Positions 46,056 to 56,200 of a stretch of DNA of 64,000 nt are shown here, one piece after another. The stretch is from positions 310,001-374,000 of the forward strand of contig OZ195520.1 of assembly GCA_964277385.1 (NCBI GenBank), given 5' to 3'. The stretch is from WRAU01 sp964277385. Its GTDB lineage: Bacteria > Pseudomonadota > Alphaproteobacteria > WRAU01 > Hepatincolaceae. Within the stretch, counting starts at the first letter, position 1, and every line of letters begins with the position of its first letter. The notes under the pieces are model-generated. The model made no database searches. It had not been told where the DNA came from and saw only the letters and a list, made by a program, of their open reading frames with translations. Both the position numbers and the translations under genes were made by a program.

Positions 46056-47939
46056 ATGTCTTTAATTCAAATAAATGATTTAGCATCAACAAAAAAAAAA
46101 CTAACAGAAGAGTTATCTCAAGATGATGGAGTTGCAATAGGTATAGACTTAGGAACATCTAATTCTGTAATTAGTTATCATGATGGTGATAAAATTGAAA
46201 TAATTGCAGATGATTATGGGAAATTAATTCCCTCAATTGTATTTTATGGAGATAATGAAACTTTAGTAGGGAAAAAGGCTTTAGAGAAACAAAATGAAAA
46301 TCTAGTATTTAAGTCTATCAAAAGATTTATAGGTAAATCTAGCAAAGATTTAATAAATGAAGATGTTTTCTACAATTTTGATAGTAGTCAACCTACAATA
46401 AAGTTTAAAAATCAGCAAAATAAATTTGTAACACCAGAAGAAATATCATCAGAAATTTTAAAATATATTAAAAATGTAGCGGAGAAAAAAATATCAAAAA
46501 AAGTTAAAAGTGCAGTTATAACAGTTCCAGCATATTTTGATGAAAATCAAAGAATGGCCACAAAAAATTCTGCCCAACTAGCTGGTTTAAAAGTTTTAAG
46601 GCTAATAAATGAGCCAACATCGGCAGCATTAGCTTATGGTTTAGAACAATCAAATAATGAAAAATTGCAAGGAATTTATTTAGTTTATGACTTAGGAGGA
46701 GGAACTTTTGATATTTCAATTTTGCAATTACAAAAAGGAGTATTTAAAGTTTTATCAAGCCTAGGAGATACATCCTTAGGTGGAGATGATATAGATAACA
46801 TACTTGTAAAAGAAATTTACAAAAAAATTAGTACTGACATAGTCTCTCCGTTAGATAAATCTTTTCTTATTAATATTGCTAAATCTATAAAAGAAGGGTT
46901 ATCTTTTAATGATAGTGTTTCTAAAAAATTTGATTTTGCTGGTAAAACAATTGATTTTTCTATCACTAAAGTAGATTTTGAAGAAAAAATTTCCAAAATT
47001 ATAGAAAAAACTCTAAGTATGTGTAAATCAGCAATATCAGATGCAAAATTAATTATTTCTGAAATTAAAGGGGTAATTTTAGTAGGAGGCAGTACTAAAA
47101 TTCCTTATATTAAGAACAATTTAGAAAAATTATTTGGTATAAAACCTCTATGTAGCATTAATCCCGATGAAGTGGTTGCTATGGGTGCTGGATATAAATC
47201 TGCTGAGCTAAGTGGTAAAACTGCTAATTCTTTACTTCTTGATGTTATACCTCTTTCTTTAGGATTAGAGACAGCTGGTGGTATTGCAGAAAAAATTATT
47301 CATAGGAATACGCTTATTCCAATTACAAGAAAGCAACAATTTACAACTTTTAAAGATAATCAAACAGGTATGATAATTCATATTTTGCAAGGAGAAAGAG
47401 AATTAGTAAAAGATTTAAGATCTTTAGGTAAGTTCTCTTTAAAAGGAATTCCGCCAATGCCTGCTGGTATTGCTAAGGTTATGGTATCTTTTTCTATTGA
47501 TGCTGATGGATTACTAAAAGTAGAAGCAAAAGAAGAAAGAACAGGAATATCTCAATTTGTAGAAGTTAAACCTTCGTGGGGGCTGGATTTTAATTCTATG
47601 AGACAAATTATTGAAGATGGAATGGAGCATGCAGAAGAAGATATGAAACAACGCCTTTTATTGCAATCTAAAACAGAAGCTCAAAGAGTTGTAGATGCTC
47701 TTGTTGTTGCTTTGCAAGAAGATAGTGAATTGTTATCAGAAGAATCTAAATTAGATATTAATGAATCATTAGAAATATTGCTTGAATCAATGAAACATGA
47801 AAATAAATTAATAATAGATGAAAATGTAGAGAATTTAGATAAAATTACATCAAAATTTGCTGGAGATAGAATGAACAAAAAAATTAATAAAGTTTTATCT
47901 GGTAAAAAATTAAAAGATGTAGAAAAAAACTTAATCTAG
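46056..47939 (+). CDS. hscA: Hsp70-type chaperone HscA
   Basis: Specialised Hsp70 that drives cluster release from IscU; 627 residues. Phosphate-binding motifs: IGIDLGTSNSVISYHDG near residue 28, YDLGGGTFDISIL at about 210 and ILVGGSTKIPYIK at about 345. The substrate domain contains DVIPLSLGLETAGG. HscA is shorter and more divergent than DnaK, and the hscB partner next door supports the assignment. Followed by a 206-base gap before fdx. Confidence 0.95.
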   Translation: MSLIQINDLASTKKKLTEELSQDDGVAIGIDLGTSNSVISYHDGDKIEIIADDYGKLIPSIVFYGDNETLVGKKALEKQNENLVFKSIKRFIGKSSKDLINEDVFYNFDSSQPTIKFKNQQNKFVTPEEISSEILKYIKNVAEKKISKKVKSAVITVPAYFDENQRMATKNSAQLAGLKVLRLINEPTSAALAYGLEQSNNEKLQGIYLVYDLGGGTFDISILQLQKGVFKVLSSLGDTSLGGDDIDNILVKEIYKKISTDIVSPLDKSFLINIAKSIKEGLSFNDSVSKKFDFAGKTIDFSITKVDFEEKISKIIEKTLSMCKSAISDAKLIISEIKGVILVGGSTKIPYIKNNLEKLFGIKPLCSINPDEVVAMGAGYKSAELSGKTANSLLLDVIPLSLGLETAGGIAEKIIHRNTLIPITRKQQFTTFKDNQTGMIIHILQGERELVKDLRSLGKFSLKGIPPMPAGIAKVMVSFSIDADGLLKVEAKEERTGISQFVEVKPSWGLDFNSMRQIIEDGMEHAEEDMKQRLLLQSKTEAQRVVDALVVALQEDSELLSEESKLDINESLEILLESMKHENKLIIDENVENLDKITSKFAGDRMNKKINKVLSGKKLKDVEKNLI

Positions 47940-48145
47940 TATTATTTACATATAAAAATATCAATAAGATTATATGAATATAAATTACTTTTAAATATCC
48001 ATTGAATAAATAATAAGCAAATCATTGTTAAATTTAATAGTTATTAAGAATAATAGTGGTGTGTGTATAAACTAAATAAAATTAATGTAAAAATTTATTT
48101 TTTGGTATATTATTATATGATAGATGAGAATTATAGGAGAATAAA

Positions 48146-48466
48146 ATGGTAAAGGTGATTTTTAAAATTGCAGATGAAAAAATAGAAGTAGAAGTAATAG
48201 AAGGAACAACCATCTTAGAAGCCGCTCATTCTAATGGTGTAGCTTTAGAAGGTGCTTGCGAGGGATCTCTTGCTTGTTCTACTTGTCATGTAATTTTAGA
48301 GAAAGAATATTTTGATAAATTATCAGCACCAAGTGAAGATGAGGAAGATATGTTAGATATGGCTTTTGGTTTAACAGCAACTTCAAGATTAGGTTGTCAA
48401 GTTCCTATTACTAAAGATTTAGAAGGGGCAGTTTTTAGTATCCCATATAAAACGAGAAATAGCTAA
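48146..48466 (+). CDS. fdx: [2Fe-2S] ferredoxin Fdx
   Basis: Adrenodoxin-type ferredoxin of 106 residues that supplies electrons for cluster assembly. Ligands are in GACEGSLACSTCHVIL (C-x5-C-x2-C, about 40-48) and GCQVPI (about 86). Typical length. It has its own spacing of about 206 bases after hscA, so it may also be transcribed separately; GGAGAA precedes the ATG. iscX follows. Confidence 0.95.
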   Translation: MVKVIFKIADEKIEVEVIEGTTILEAAHSNGVALEGACEGSLACSTCHVILEKEYFDKLSAPSEDEEDMLDMAFGLTATSRLGCQVPITKDLEGAVFSIPYKTRNS

Positions 48467-48487
48467 TTTAATAAAGTAGGTTATTTC

Positions 48488-48682
48488 ATGAAATGGTTAG
48501 AAATCTATGATATCTCCATAAAATTAGAAGAAAATTATCCTGATGTTGATATTATGAATCTAAGTTTTACTAAGTTAAAATCATTAGTTATTAGCTTAGA
48601 AAATTTTAATGATGATGTTGATGTTTCTAATGAAAAAATATTAGAAGCAATTCAAATGGCATGGATAGAAGAGAGAGAATAA
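48488..48682 (+). CDS. iscX: Small Fe-S assembly protein IscX
   Basis: 64-residue acidic protein that binds IscS and modulates its activity, known from E. coli (YfhJ). It reads MKWLEIYDISIKLEENYPDV, then IMNLSFTKLKSLVISLENF and ends IQMAWIEERE, all aligned with the family. Position after fdx is the canonical place. mlaE begins 6 bases later. Confidence 0.93.
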   Translation: MKWLEIYDISIKLEENYPDVDIMNLSFTKLKSLVISLENFNDDVDVSNEKILEAIQMAWIEERE

Positions 48683-48688
48683 ACTATA

Positions 48689-49480
48689 ATGAAAATTATA
48701 AACTTAATTTTATTTAAAATAGGTAGTTCTGCAATTAAATCTTTAGAAGTTCTAGGAGCTACATTATTATTTGTACTTGTATCTCTTTCTCATATTGTAA
48801 GACCTACAATTTATTTTAGAAATATATGCAAACAATTTATGGAAATAGCATTTTATTCATTACCAATTGTAGGATTAACAGCATTTTTTACAGGAATGGT
48901 ATTAGCTCTACAAAGTTATATTGGGTTTGCAAGATTTTCAGCAGAAGGTGCAATTGCTAATGTTGTGGTGATATCAATCACTCGTGAGTTAGGTCCTGTT
49001 TTAACAGCACTTATGGTGGCTGGTAGAATATCAGGTGCAATAGCTGCAGAAATTGGTACAATGAAAGTTTCAGAGCAACTAGATGCTCTTTATACCTTAT
49101 CCGTTAATCCTATTAAATATCTAATTACTCCTAAAATTATAGCAGGTATATTTGCTTTACCAATATTGGTATTAGTTGCCGATATTATTGGTGTAATGGG
49201 TGGTTGGATTGTAGCAGTTATGCAACTAGATTTTAGTAGTTCTCTATATTTAAAAAGCACAATGTCGTTTGTAACATTTTTAGATGTATTCTCTGGTTTG
49301 GTAAAAGCTATGGTTTTTGGACTAATAATAACAGTTATGGGTTGTTTCTTTGGTTATTTTAGTGGTAAAGGTGCTATGGGTGTTGGTAAAGCTACCACCA
49401 ATTCTGTTGTTGTTTCTTCTATTTTAATATTTTTATTTGATTACATTTTAACAGTATTATTTTTTAACGCCATAAGATAG
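48689..49480 (+). CDS. mlaE: ABC transporter permease MlaE
   Basis: Inner-membrane permease of the Mla phospholipid transport complex that keeps outer-membrane asymmetry; 263 residues with about five helices. Family marks: GLTAFFTGMVLALQSYIGF, VVISITRELGPVLTALMVAG, RISGAIAAEIGTMKVSEQL (the EIGTM motif) and GYFSGKGAMGVGKATT near the C-terminus. The ATPase mlaF follows by 10 bases; mlaD, mlaC and mlaB are not in the window. Confidence 0.93.
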   Translation: MKIINLILFKIGSSAIKSLEVLGATLLFVLVSLSHIVRPTIYFRNICKQFMEIAFYSLPIVGLTAFFTGMVLALQSYIGFARFSAEGAIANVVVISITRELGPVLTALMVAGRISGAIAAEIGTMKVSEQLDALYTLSVNPIKYLITPKIIAGIFALPILVLVADIIGVMGGWIVAVMQLDFSSSLYLKSTMSFVTFLDVFSGLVKAMVFGLIITVMGCFFGYFSGKGAMGVGKATTNSVVVSSILIFLFDYILTVLFFNAIR

Positions 49481-49489
49481 GAGATAATT

Positions 49490-50230
49490 ATGAGTGATTT
49501 TGCTATTAGTGTTCAGAATGTTTCTAAATCTTTTGGGTCTAAAATAGTTTTAGATAATGTTTCCCTAGATGTTAAAAAAGGAGAATCCTATGTTTTAATA
49601 GGAAGTTCTGGTTCGGGAAAATCAGTTTTAGTTAAAAATATTATGGGTATAATTAAACCTAATTCTGGAAAAATAATTTTGGATGGTATAGATGTTACAA
49701 ATATATCTAAAGATAAAAGAATAAAAATGAAGTCTTCTGTAGGAATGTTATTTCAAGGAGGAGCTTTATTTGATAGTTTAAGTGTTCAAGAAAATATTGT
49801 ATTTGGTATAGATATTTATAAAAAATTATCAAAATTGGAATCTACAAAAATAGCAACAGAAAATTTAGAATTGGTAGGGTTAGATGATAATATTTTGCAC
49901 CTTTATCCATCAGAATTATCAGGGGGTATGCAAAAAAGAGTTGCTTTTGCAAGATTAATTGCAACCAAACCTAAAATTGTATTTTTTGATGAACCAACAT
50001 CAGGTTTAGATCCTGCTATGTCTAATGTTATTAACGACTTAATTATTAAAATAACTAAATATCTAGGATTTTCGTCGTTCACTATTACCCATGATATGAA
50101 TAGTGCAAAAAAAATTTCCGACAAAATTGGCATGCTATATAAATCTAAAATAGTTTGGGAAGGTTTACCTTCAGAAATAGATACCACCTCTAATGAAGTT
50201 GTTAACAAATTTATTAATGGTATTTATTAA
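49490..50230 (+). CDS. mlaF: ABC transporter ATP-binding protein MlaF
   Basis: ATPase that powers MlaE; 246 residues. Walker A GSSGSGKSVLVK at about 38-49, the MLFQGGALFDSLSV Q-loop of Mla/Ttg2 ATPases, signature LSGGMQKRVAFAR and Walker B IVFFDEPTSGLDP are all intact, followed by the switch His in FTITHDM. Ends VVNKFINGIY. Paired with mlaE by position and family. Confidence 0.93.
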   Translation: MSDFAISVQNVSKSFGSKIVLDNVSLDVKKGESYVLIGSSGSGKSVLVKNIMGIIKPNSGKIILDGIDVTNISKDKRIKMKSSVGMLFQGGALFDSLSVQENIVFGIDIYKKLSKLESTKIATENLELVGLDDNILHLYPSELSGGMQKRVAFARLIATKPKIVFFDEPTSGLDPAMSNVINDLIIKITKYLGFSSFTITHDMNSAKKISDKIGMLYKSKIVWEGLPSEIDTTSNEVVNKFINGIY

Positions 50231-50326
50231 GAATGGTGATTATGTAAAATAAAATAAAGTTCTTTTGTAGTAGTGCTGTATTTATAGTATGCACATCTTT
50301 ATTAGATATTATCTTGAGGCTATTTA

Positions 50327-53092
50327 TTGAAAGTTTTTTTCCCTTTATCTTTAAGCTTTAATGCAACATTATCTTGTTGTTTTAATTTAAAGAAAAAGCA
50401 ATATTCTATTGTTGCTACATCTAATTTAAAAAGTATGTTTGCATTTCAAAGCTACTTAGTATGTAATAAGAAAGAACTTATGAGAGTTAATCCTAATATT
50501 AACCTATATAATGCTACTGATATTTTAGAATTATTTTTGCTTCTTTTCCCTAAGGTCTTATGTTCATCTAATCCATTTAGTATATACAAATTTTTAACAA
50601 ATAATCATATTCAAAAAAAAAACAATAAAGAGGGAGTTTTAGAACAAGAAGCTGTTTTAATTAGTGAAATTGTTAATATATGTGGGAATTATATATCTAA
50701 ATTACCAGAAAAAGAACAAGAAGAGCTATATTCTTTATGTTGTTTTTTAAAAGAAGAAGATTGGATATTTGCAGATTTTGTTTTAGAAAATATCTCTTAT
50801 AATTTTAAGAAAGTAGATTCTAAATATTTAAGAACATGGGAACTTATTAAAGACTTTAAAGAAAAAGATGAAAATCCAGTTGTTATAGAAAATAATACTG
50901 AAAGTAATCCAATTAATAATGAAGATATGTTAAATACCTTAAAGATATTAACAGCAAGATTTTCTACAAATAGAGTAGAACAAGTTAGATATGCCTCTAG
51001 CATTCAAAATATGTTCAATCTTAATGAAAATGCTGATAGAAATTTTATTTTTGCCGAAGCTGGAACTGGTACTGGTAAAACCTTAGCTTACTTAGCTCCG
51101 ATTTTAACTTTTATTAAAGAAAATCCTACAAAGCAAGTCTTAATATCAACGTATTCTAAAACATTACAAAAACAAATTATTAAAGAATTAAAAAACTCTT
51201 TTGCAACAAAAGAAGAATTTGAAGAAAAAGCAACTTCAATAAAAGGAAGTAATAATTATCTTTGCTTGTTAAATTATAAAAGTCTTCTATCTAATTTAAG
51301 ATTAATCCCTAATTCATCTTTATTTTTAGTTATTATATCAAGATGGATAAAACAAAGTGAAGATGGAGATTTAAGCGGAGGAGATTTATCACCTTTAATG
51401 TTTGAAATTTTTCCAAATAGTTTGTTCGCTTTTTTATTAAATAGAAAAGAAGAATGTATTTATAGTAAGTGTCCGCATTTTAAAAATTGCTTTATTATGA
51501 AAGCAAGGTATAAAGCAAAAAAATCAAATATTGTAGTTTCTAACCATGCTTTTAGTTTGCTAAATTCTTGTTTAGGTATAAAATATGTGCTTTTTGATGA
51601 GGCTCATCACTTATTTTCTACTTCAGATGATGTTTTTAGTTTAGAAATTAGTTGTTTATCTACATATTCTTTAAAAATTTGGATTAATGGCAGTAATTCA
51701 TCATTGCAAGCAAAAAAAGAAACTAATGGATTTAAAGTTCGCTTATCAACTTTATTAAAAACTAAAGATGAGCCAACAGAAGAAGAACAAAAAATAGATC
51801 TTAGTATATCATCTATAATTGATGCTTTTATATCAAGTTCAAGTATATTACCAGAATTTAATTCTGTGGATAGAATAAAAGGTAATATACCTAAAAATGT
51901 TATTGAGGAATTTTTATATCACCTTTATTTACATGTATTAAAAAATAATGATGATCTGAACCAATACTATAATATAGAAAGTAAAGTTGTTTTTGAAACA
52001 TTTAGTAAAAATTTCTATGAATCAATAGATAATGCTAAAAAATCACTAGAAAAAATCTTAAATTTAGGATCTAAACTTCATGTGCTTTTAAAACAAAAAT
52101 TAGTTTTTTTAAATTCAGAAGAACAATTTAGTTTAGAAGAATTTATAAAAATATTTGAAGTAGTGTGTTTAAACCAAATATTAGAATATTATAATATGCT
52201 AGAAGAGTTATCAAACCCAGATTCAAAATTTATTTATAGATTTATGATAGAAAAAGAAGAGGGTAATGTTTTAAATATAGGATACTACAAAAACTATATT
52301 GATCCTACCATGCCTTTTGCTAATACTATATTATCAACTGTAAGGGGAGTGACTTTTACATCAGCAACTCTTAGTGATAGTTATAATAACAATAATGATA
52401 ATTATATTGATATAAATAGATTTGGTTTATCACATTTAGATTCTTATATAATAAATTCAATTAGTATTAAATCTCCTTTTGATTATAAAGAAAATTCTAA
52501 AATTATTATTTTAAATTCTAATTCTAATAATATTACAAATTTATCTAACTATATCTTAGAAATTTTTAAGGCTTCTGATGGTGGAGGGCTGGCATTATTT
52601 ACATCTATTAATCGCTTAAAGCAAGTATACAAAAATATTAGCCAATCCATGTCTTCTAATAATATGAAATTAATGGCACAGCATATTAATAACCAAAAAA
52701 TATCTAATTTAATAGAAATCTTTAAAGATGATACTAATAGTTGTTTATTAGGTACAGATTCAGCAAGAGACGGTATTGATATACCAGGAGAATCGCTAAG
52801 AATTGTAATATTTGAAAAAGTTCCATGGCCAAAACCAGATATTTTACTAAAATCTCGTATTGATTTCTTAGGTCAATCTTATGTAGATCAAAGCATAAGA
52901 TTAAAATTAAGGCAAGCATTTGGAAGGATTATAAGAAGAGATGAAGACAGAGGAATTTTTATATTGTTACAAAGTGCTGTTCCATCTAAATTTTTATTAG
53001 CTTTTCCTAAAGAAATTGAAGTGCAAAAAATATCACTAGAAGAAATAGTATCAAATATAAAAATTTTTTTTAATAAAGGTAAAAAATCTTAG
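50327..53092 (+). CDS. DinG-type Fe-S DNA helicase
   Basis: XPD/DinG-like superfamily 2 helicase of 921 residues. The start is TTG 50327 with GAGG 7 bases before it; the N-terminal domain (ATDILELFLLLFPKVLCSSN) is the one found in alphaproteobacterial DinG proteins. Walker A is AEAGTGTGKTLAYLAP at about 243-258; Fe-S cysteines are NYLCL, ECIYSKC and FKNC (about 317-390); the DEAH box is VLFDEAHHLF at about 424; motif VI is QAFGRIIRRDED. It likely unwinds forked DNA or R-loops. It would depend on the isc operon for its cluster. Confidence 0.92.
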   Translation: MKVFFPLSLSFNATLSCCFNLKKKQYSIVATSNLKSMFAFQSYLVCNKKELMRVNPNINLYNATDILELFLLLFPKVLCSSNPFSIYKFLTNNHIQKKNNKEGVLEQEAVLISEIVNICGNYISKLPEKEQEELYSLCCFLKEEDWIFADFVLENISYNFKKVDSKYLRTWELIKDFKEKDENPVVIENNTESNPINNEDMLNTLKILTARFSTNRVEQVRYASSIQNMFNLNENADRNFIFAEAGTGTGKTLAYLAPILTFIKENPTKQVLISTYSKTLQKQIIKELKNSFATKEEFEEKATSIKGSNNYLCLLNYKSLLSNLRLIPNSSLFLVIISRWIKQSEDGDLSGGDLSPLMFEIFPNSLFAFLLNRKEECIYSKCPHFKNCFIMKARYKAKKSNIVVSNHAFSLLNSCLGIKYVLFDEAHHLFSTSDDVFSLEISCLSTYSLKIWINGSNSSLQAKKETNGFKVRLSTLLKTKDEPTEEEQKIDLSISSIIDAFISSSSILPEFNSVDRIKGNIPKNVIEEFLYHLYLHVLKNNDDLNQYYNIESKVVFETFSKNFYESIDNAKKSLEKILNLGSKLHVLLKQKLVFLNSEEQFSLEEFIKIFEVVCLNQILEYYNMLEELSNPDSKFIYRFMIEKEEGNVLNIGYYKNYIDPTMPFANTILSTVRGVTFTSATLSDSYNNNNDNYIDINRFGLSHLDSYIINSISIKSPFDYKENSKIIILNSNSNNITNLSNYILEIFKASDGGGLALFTSINRLKQVYKNISQSMSSNNMKLMAQHINNQKISNLIEIFKDDTNSCLLGTDSARDGIDIPGESLRIVIFEKVPWPKPDILLKSRIDFLGQSYVDQSIRLKLRQAFGRIIRRDEDRGIFILLQSAVPSKFLLAFPKEIEVQKISLEEIVSNIKIFFNKGKKS

Positions 53093-53213
53093 CAATAATA
53101 TCTATATAAAGTAAATAATATTTGATACAAATAATCAAAAATATTACTATTATGAAGTTGTTAAAATTTGAAATATTGATTTTCATAATCGTTTGAGTAG
53201 GTATAAAAAATAT

Positions 53214-56200
53214 ATGATAAAAAAATTACTTCCATTATTTTTATTTGTTTTAATAAGTTTCTTTTATGTACAAAATGGAAATGCTGCAGATAAAAAATGC
53301 CCTGATGAAACCGGTACACTTACAGTTGTTTGTGGTGCGAATTCTCCTGATGCCAATGGAACTATTTTATGGTCAAATACTAATAAATCTCTTCAAGATC
53401 TAAGTGTTATACAGGCAATTTTAAATGTTAGAAATAAATCTAGGATTCTTTTCAAGTCTGATTCTACTATCTCATTTGATGCAAATGGTTGTGAATCTGA
53501 TACCTGTGGTAGTAAAAATCCATATGATAGAGACTATAATATTAATACATTAGAGGTTGATAATTCTGAATTTTTTCAGGGTAATGGTTCAAATCCTCTT
53601 GTATATATGAAAGATGAAAATAAACTTACGATAACAAATAACTCTACAGTTACCTTAGGACACATAAAAGAAAAAGAAACAGGTGGTATAAGTCAAAATG
53701 GTGCATTGGTATGTACTTCTTCAAAAGATGGTTGTTATACTTCACTTGATATTTCGGTGAGAGATGCTGATTTAGCTATTGGTAGTATAATTTTTGAAAA
53801 TCCTTTTTCTAGGATAAGAGCTATCCGTGTAAACAATGAGAATTCAGAAAGGGGTAAGTATAGAGTAACTTTTGGTGGAGATATAAAAGTATCTAGTGTT
53901 GAGGTAGTTTCTTTAAAAAATGCTGATGTCATAATAGGTGGAGATTTTATTGCATACGGAGTAAGCAATAATCCAAGTGAAACAATGACAGGAAAGATTA
54001 ATTCTATTAATTTAGATTACTCTGATCTTGTTTTAAGAGGGGATACAATGGGGCAGGCTAGTTCTATTCTAGTAAGGAGGGAATCAGTTTTTAAAGTTGA
54101 TCCAAGATCAGGAGGAGAGCATACTTTGGTTTTGGGTGGTGGAGACTCTGTTATTAATGTGGATGGAAAATCTAAATTTATAGCTCATAATATAAAAATG
54201 AATGTTCCAACTGTAACCTTTATTGCTTCAGATGAAGGAACAACGATTAATGTAAATAAAGTGTATTTTGCTGATAGTGTATATGGGTTTGGAAAATTAA
54301 CCATAGATGCAACTGTAAAATCTTCAGTAGATTTTGGTATAATTGATTCTAGAGAAAATTGCTTGAGTGGCAATTGCGGCAATAATAGTGCTCAAACAAT
54401 AGAATTAAGAGGAGATAAGTTATCTTCTTTTAAAATAGGTAAAATTTTTATTGATAATGATGCAACTATTCTTGATATTATTAATGTTTATGGTTCAATT
54501 GATGAAATTAATTATTCTAATTCATTTGCAAGGATATTTTCGTCAAAAACAGCAGAAAAATCTCTACATATAGGATCTATAAATTTTTTATATGATGCAC
54601 CAGAAATTAATGGAAAGGTTAATTATTACGTTGGATTAAGAGGGCTTAATTCAAAAATAGATAACTTTAATTTTAAAAAAAGTGATTATTTAGAGTTTGA
54701 TACATACGATTCTAACATTCAAACAAATAATATTGTATGTAGTGAATACTGTAATAATATTACTTTTATGGGGAATGAAGTAACTCCAGTTAAGGAAAGA
54801 GAAATTTTTAATTTTAGTATTAATAATTTTAATGCAGGTAGTTCTAATCAAGAAAAAGCTTCTAATTCTTTTAAAGATATTTCATTGAAGGTTTCTGGTC
54901 GTTATGATAGTAATGGAATTTTTGCAGCAGAAAACAGCAAATTAGAATTTGGATCTTTAAATGGTACATACGAAAGTATTAATTTAAAATCTTCAAATCT
55001 AACAATTGAAAAAAATTCAGATATGATACTAAACTCAGGTAAAATTGATATAGATTCAGGATCAACATTTACAGTTAAAGGAAACATCTTTAAAAATCCA
55101 GATAGTGTAAATATTATTAATAATGGTACATTAAACATTTTAGTTGGAAACAATTTTCATAGCTTAAGAAATGAAAAAAATGCAATGACTAAATTAGATG
55201 GGGGTTCTCATATTATTCTTATAGATAATTTAGGTACTCTTAAGTTACATAAAGGAGCAACAATAGATAGGTTAAATAATGAAAGTATAATAGAGATATA
55301 TGGGGAAAACAGAATAGAGAGTTATAATAGTAATACTGAAAATAGTGAGTTAAAGTTTATTATTAATGATAGAAAATCAAGTCCTACTTTAACTATTCAT
55401 AAAATGGAGAACGAAACTTATTTAGGAAAAATGAGTATAAGCTTTAAGGGGACTAATGTTTTAAAACCAGGGTTATCAAATAGATACAACCTAATTAAAA
55501 CAGAAAAAGGAAGCATAGGTATTGATCACGATGAATATTCTAAAATGCTAAATTTCACTCCTCCATGGCTAGTTCATGATGAAAATATTGATTTTAATAA
55601 TTCTGAAAATGCAGATGAAGGCGAAACTGCTTGGGTTAATATCCAAAGATTAACCGATTACTCTACCCTTGTACAATCAGTACCAGGATATGGTAGTGAT
55701 AGTTCTATTGTTTCTATTGCTAAAACTATTGATGCTATTATTTTTAAGCAAGAAGCAACAGAAGAATTACAAGATATTGTTAATTCATTAGACTTAAATA
55801 GTGGGTGTGGTTATAACGAAGAACTTATTTATAAAGTTCATCAAGGAAAAGAAATAATTGATATTGCAAGTTCTCCCTGTTTATATCAACTAGCTGAATC
55901 TATTAATAGATTAAAACCTGTATCTAACGAAGTTTATTCTTTATATTCTCATAATAATGTTATCAAATCTTTAGATATTTTATTAGATGCTAACAAAGTA
56001 TATGTTTATAACAATGAAATTTATTCTTGGTATAAAGTTGATGTTGGTTATTCTTCACTAGCAAATAAAGGTTATGATACAGGATTTAGTAGTGTAAGTT
56101 CTATGATATACGCAGGGGCGACAATTGCTCCATTTAATAGTTATAACTTTTCTGGATTAGTAGGTTTTGGAATAGGTAATTTGAATGGTAATAAAAACTT

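Noticed and set aside
53193..53213. TTG at 53193 as the autotransporter start
   Set aside because: It lacks a ribosome-binding site and places extra residues before the signal peptide; ATG 53214 is better.
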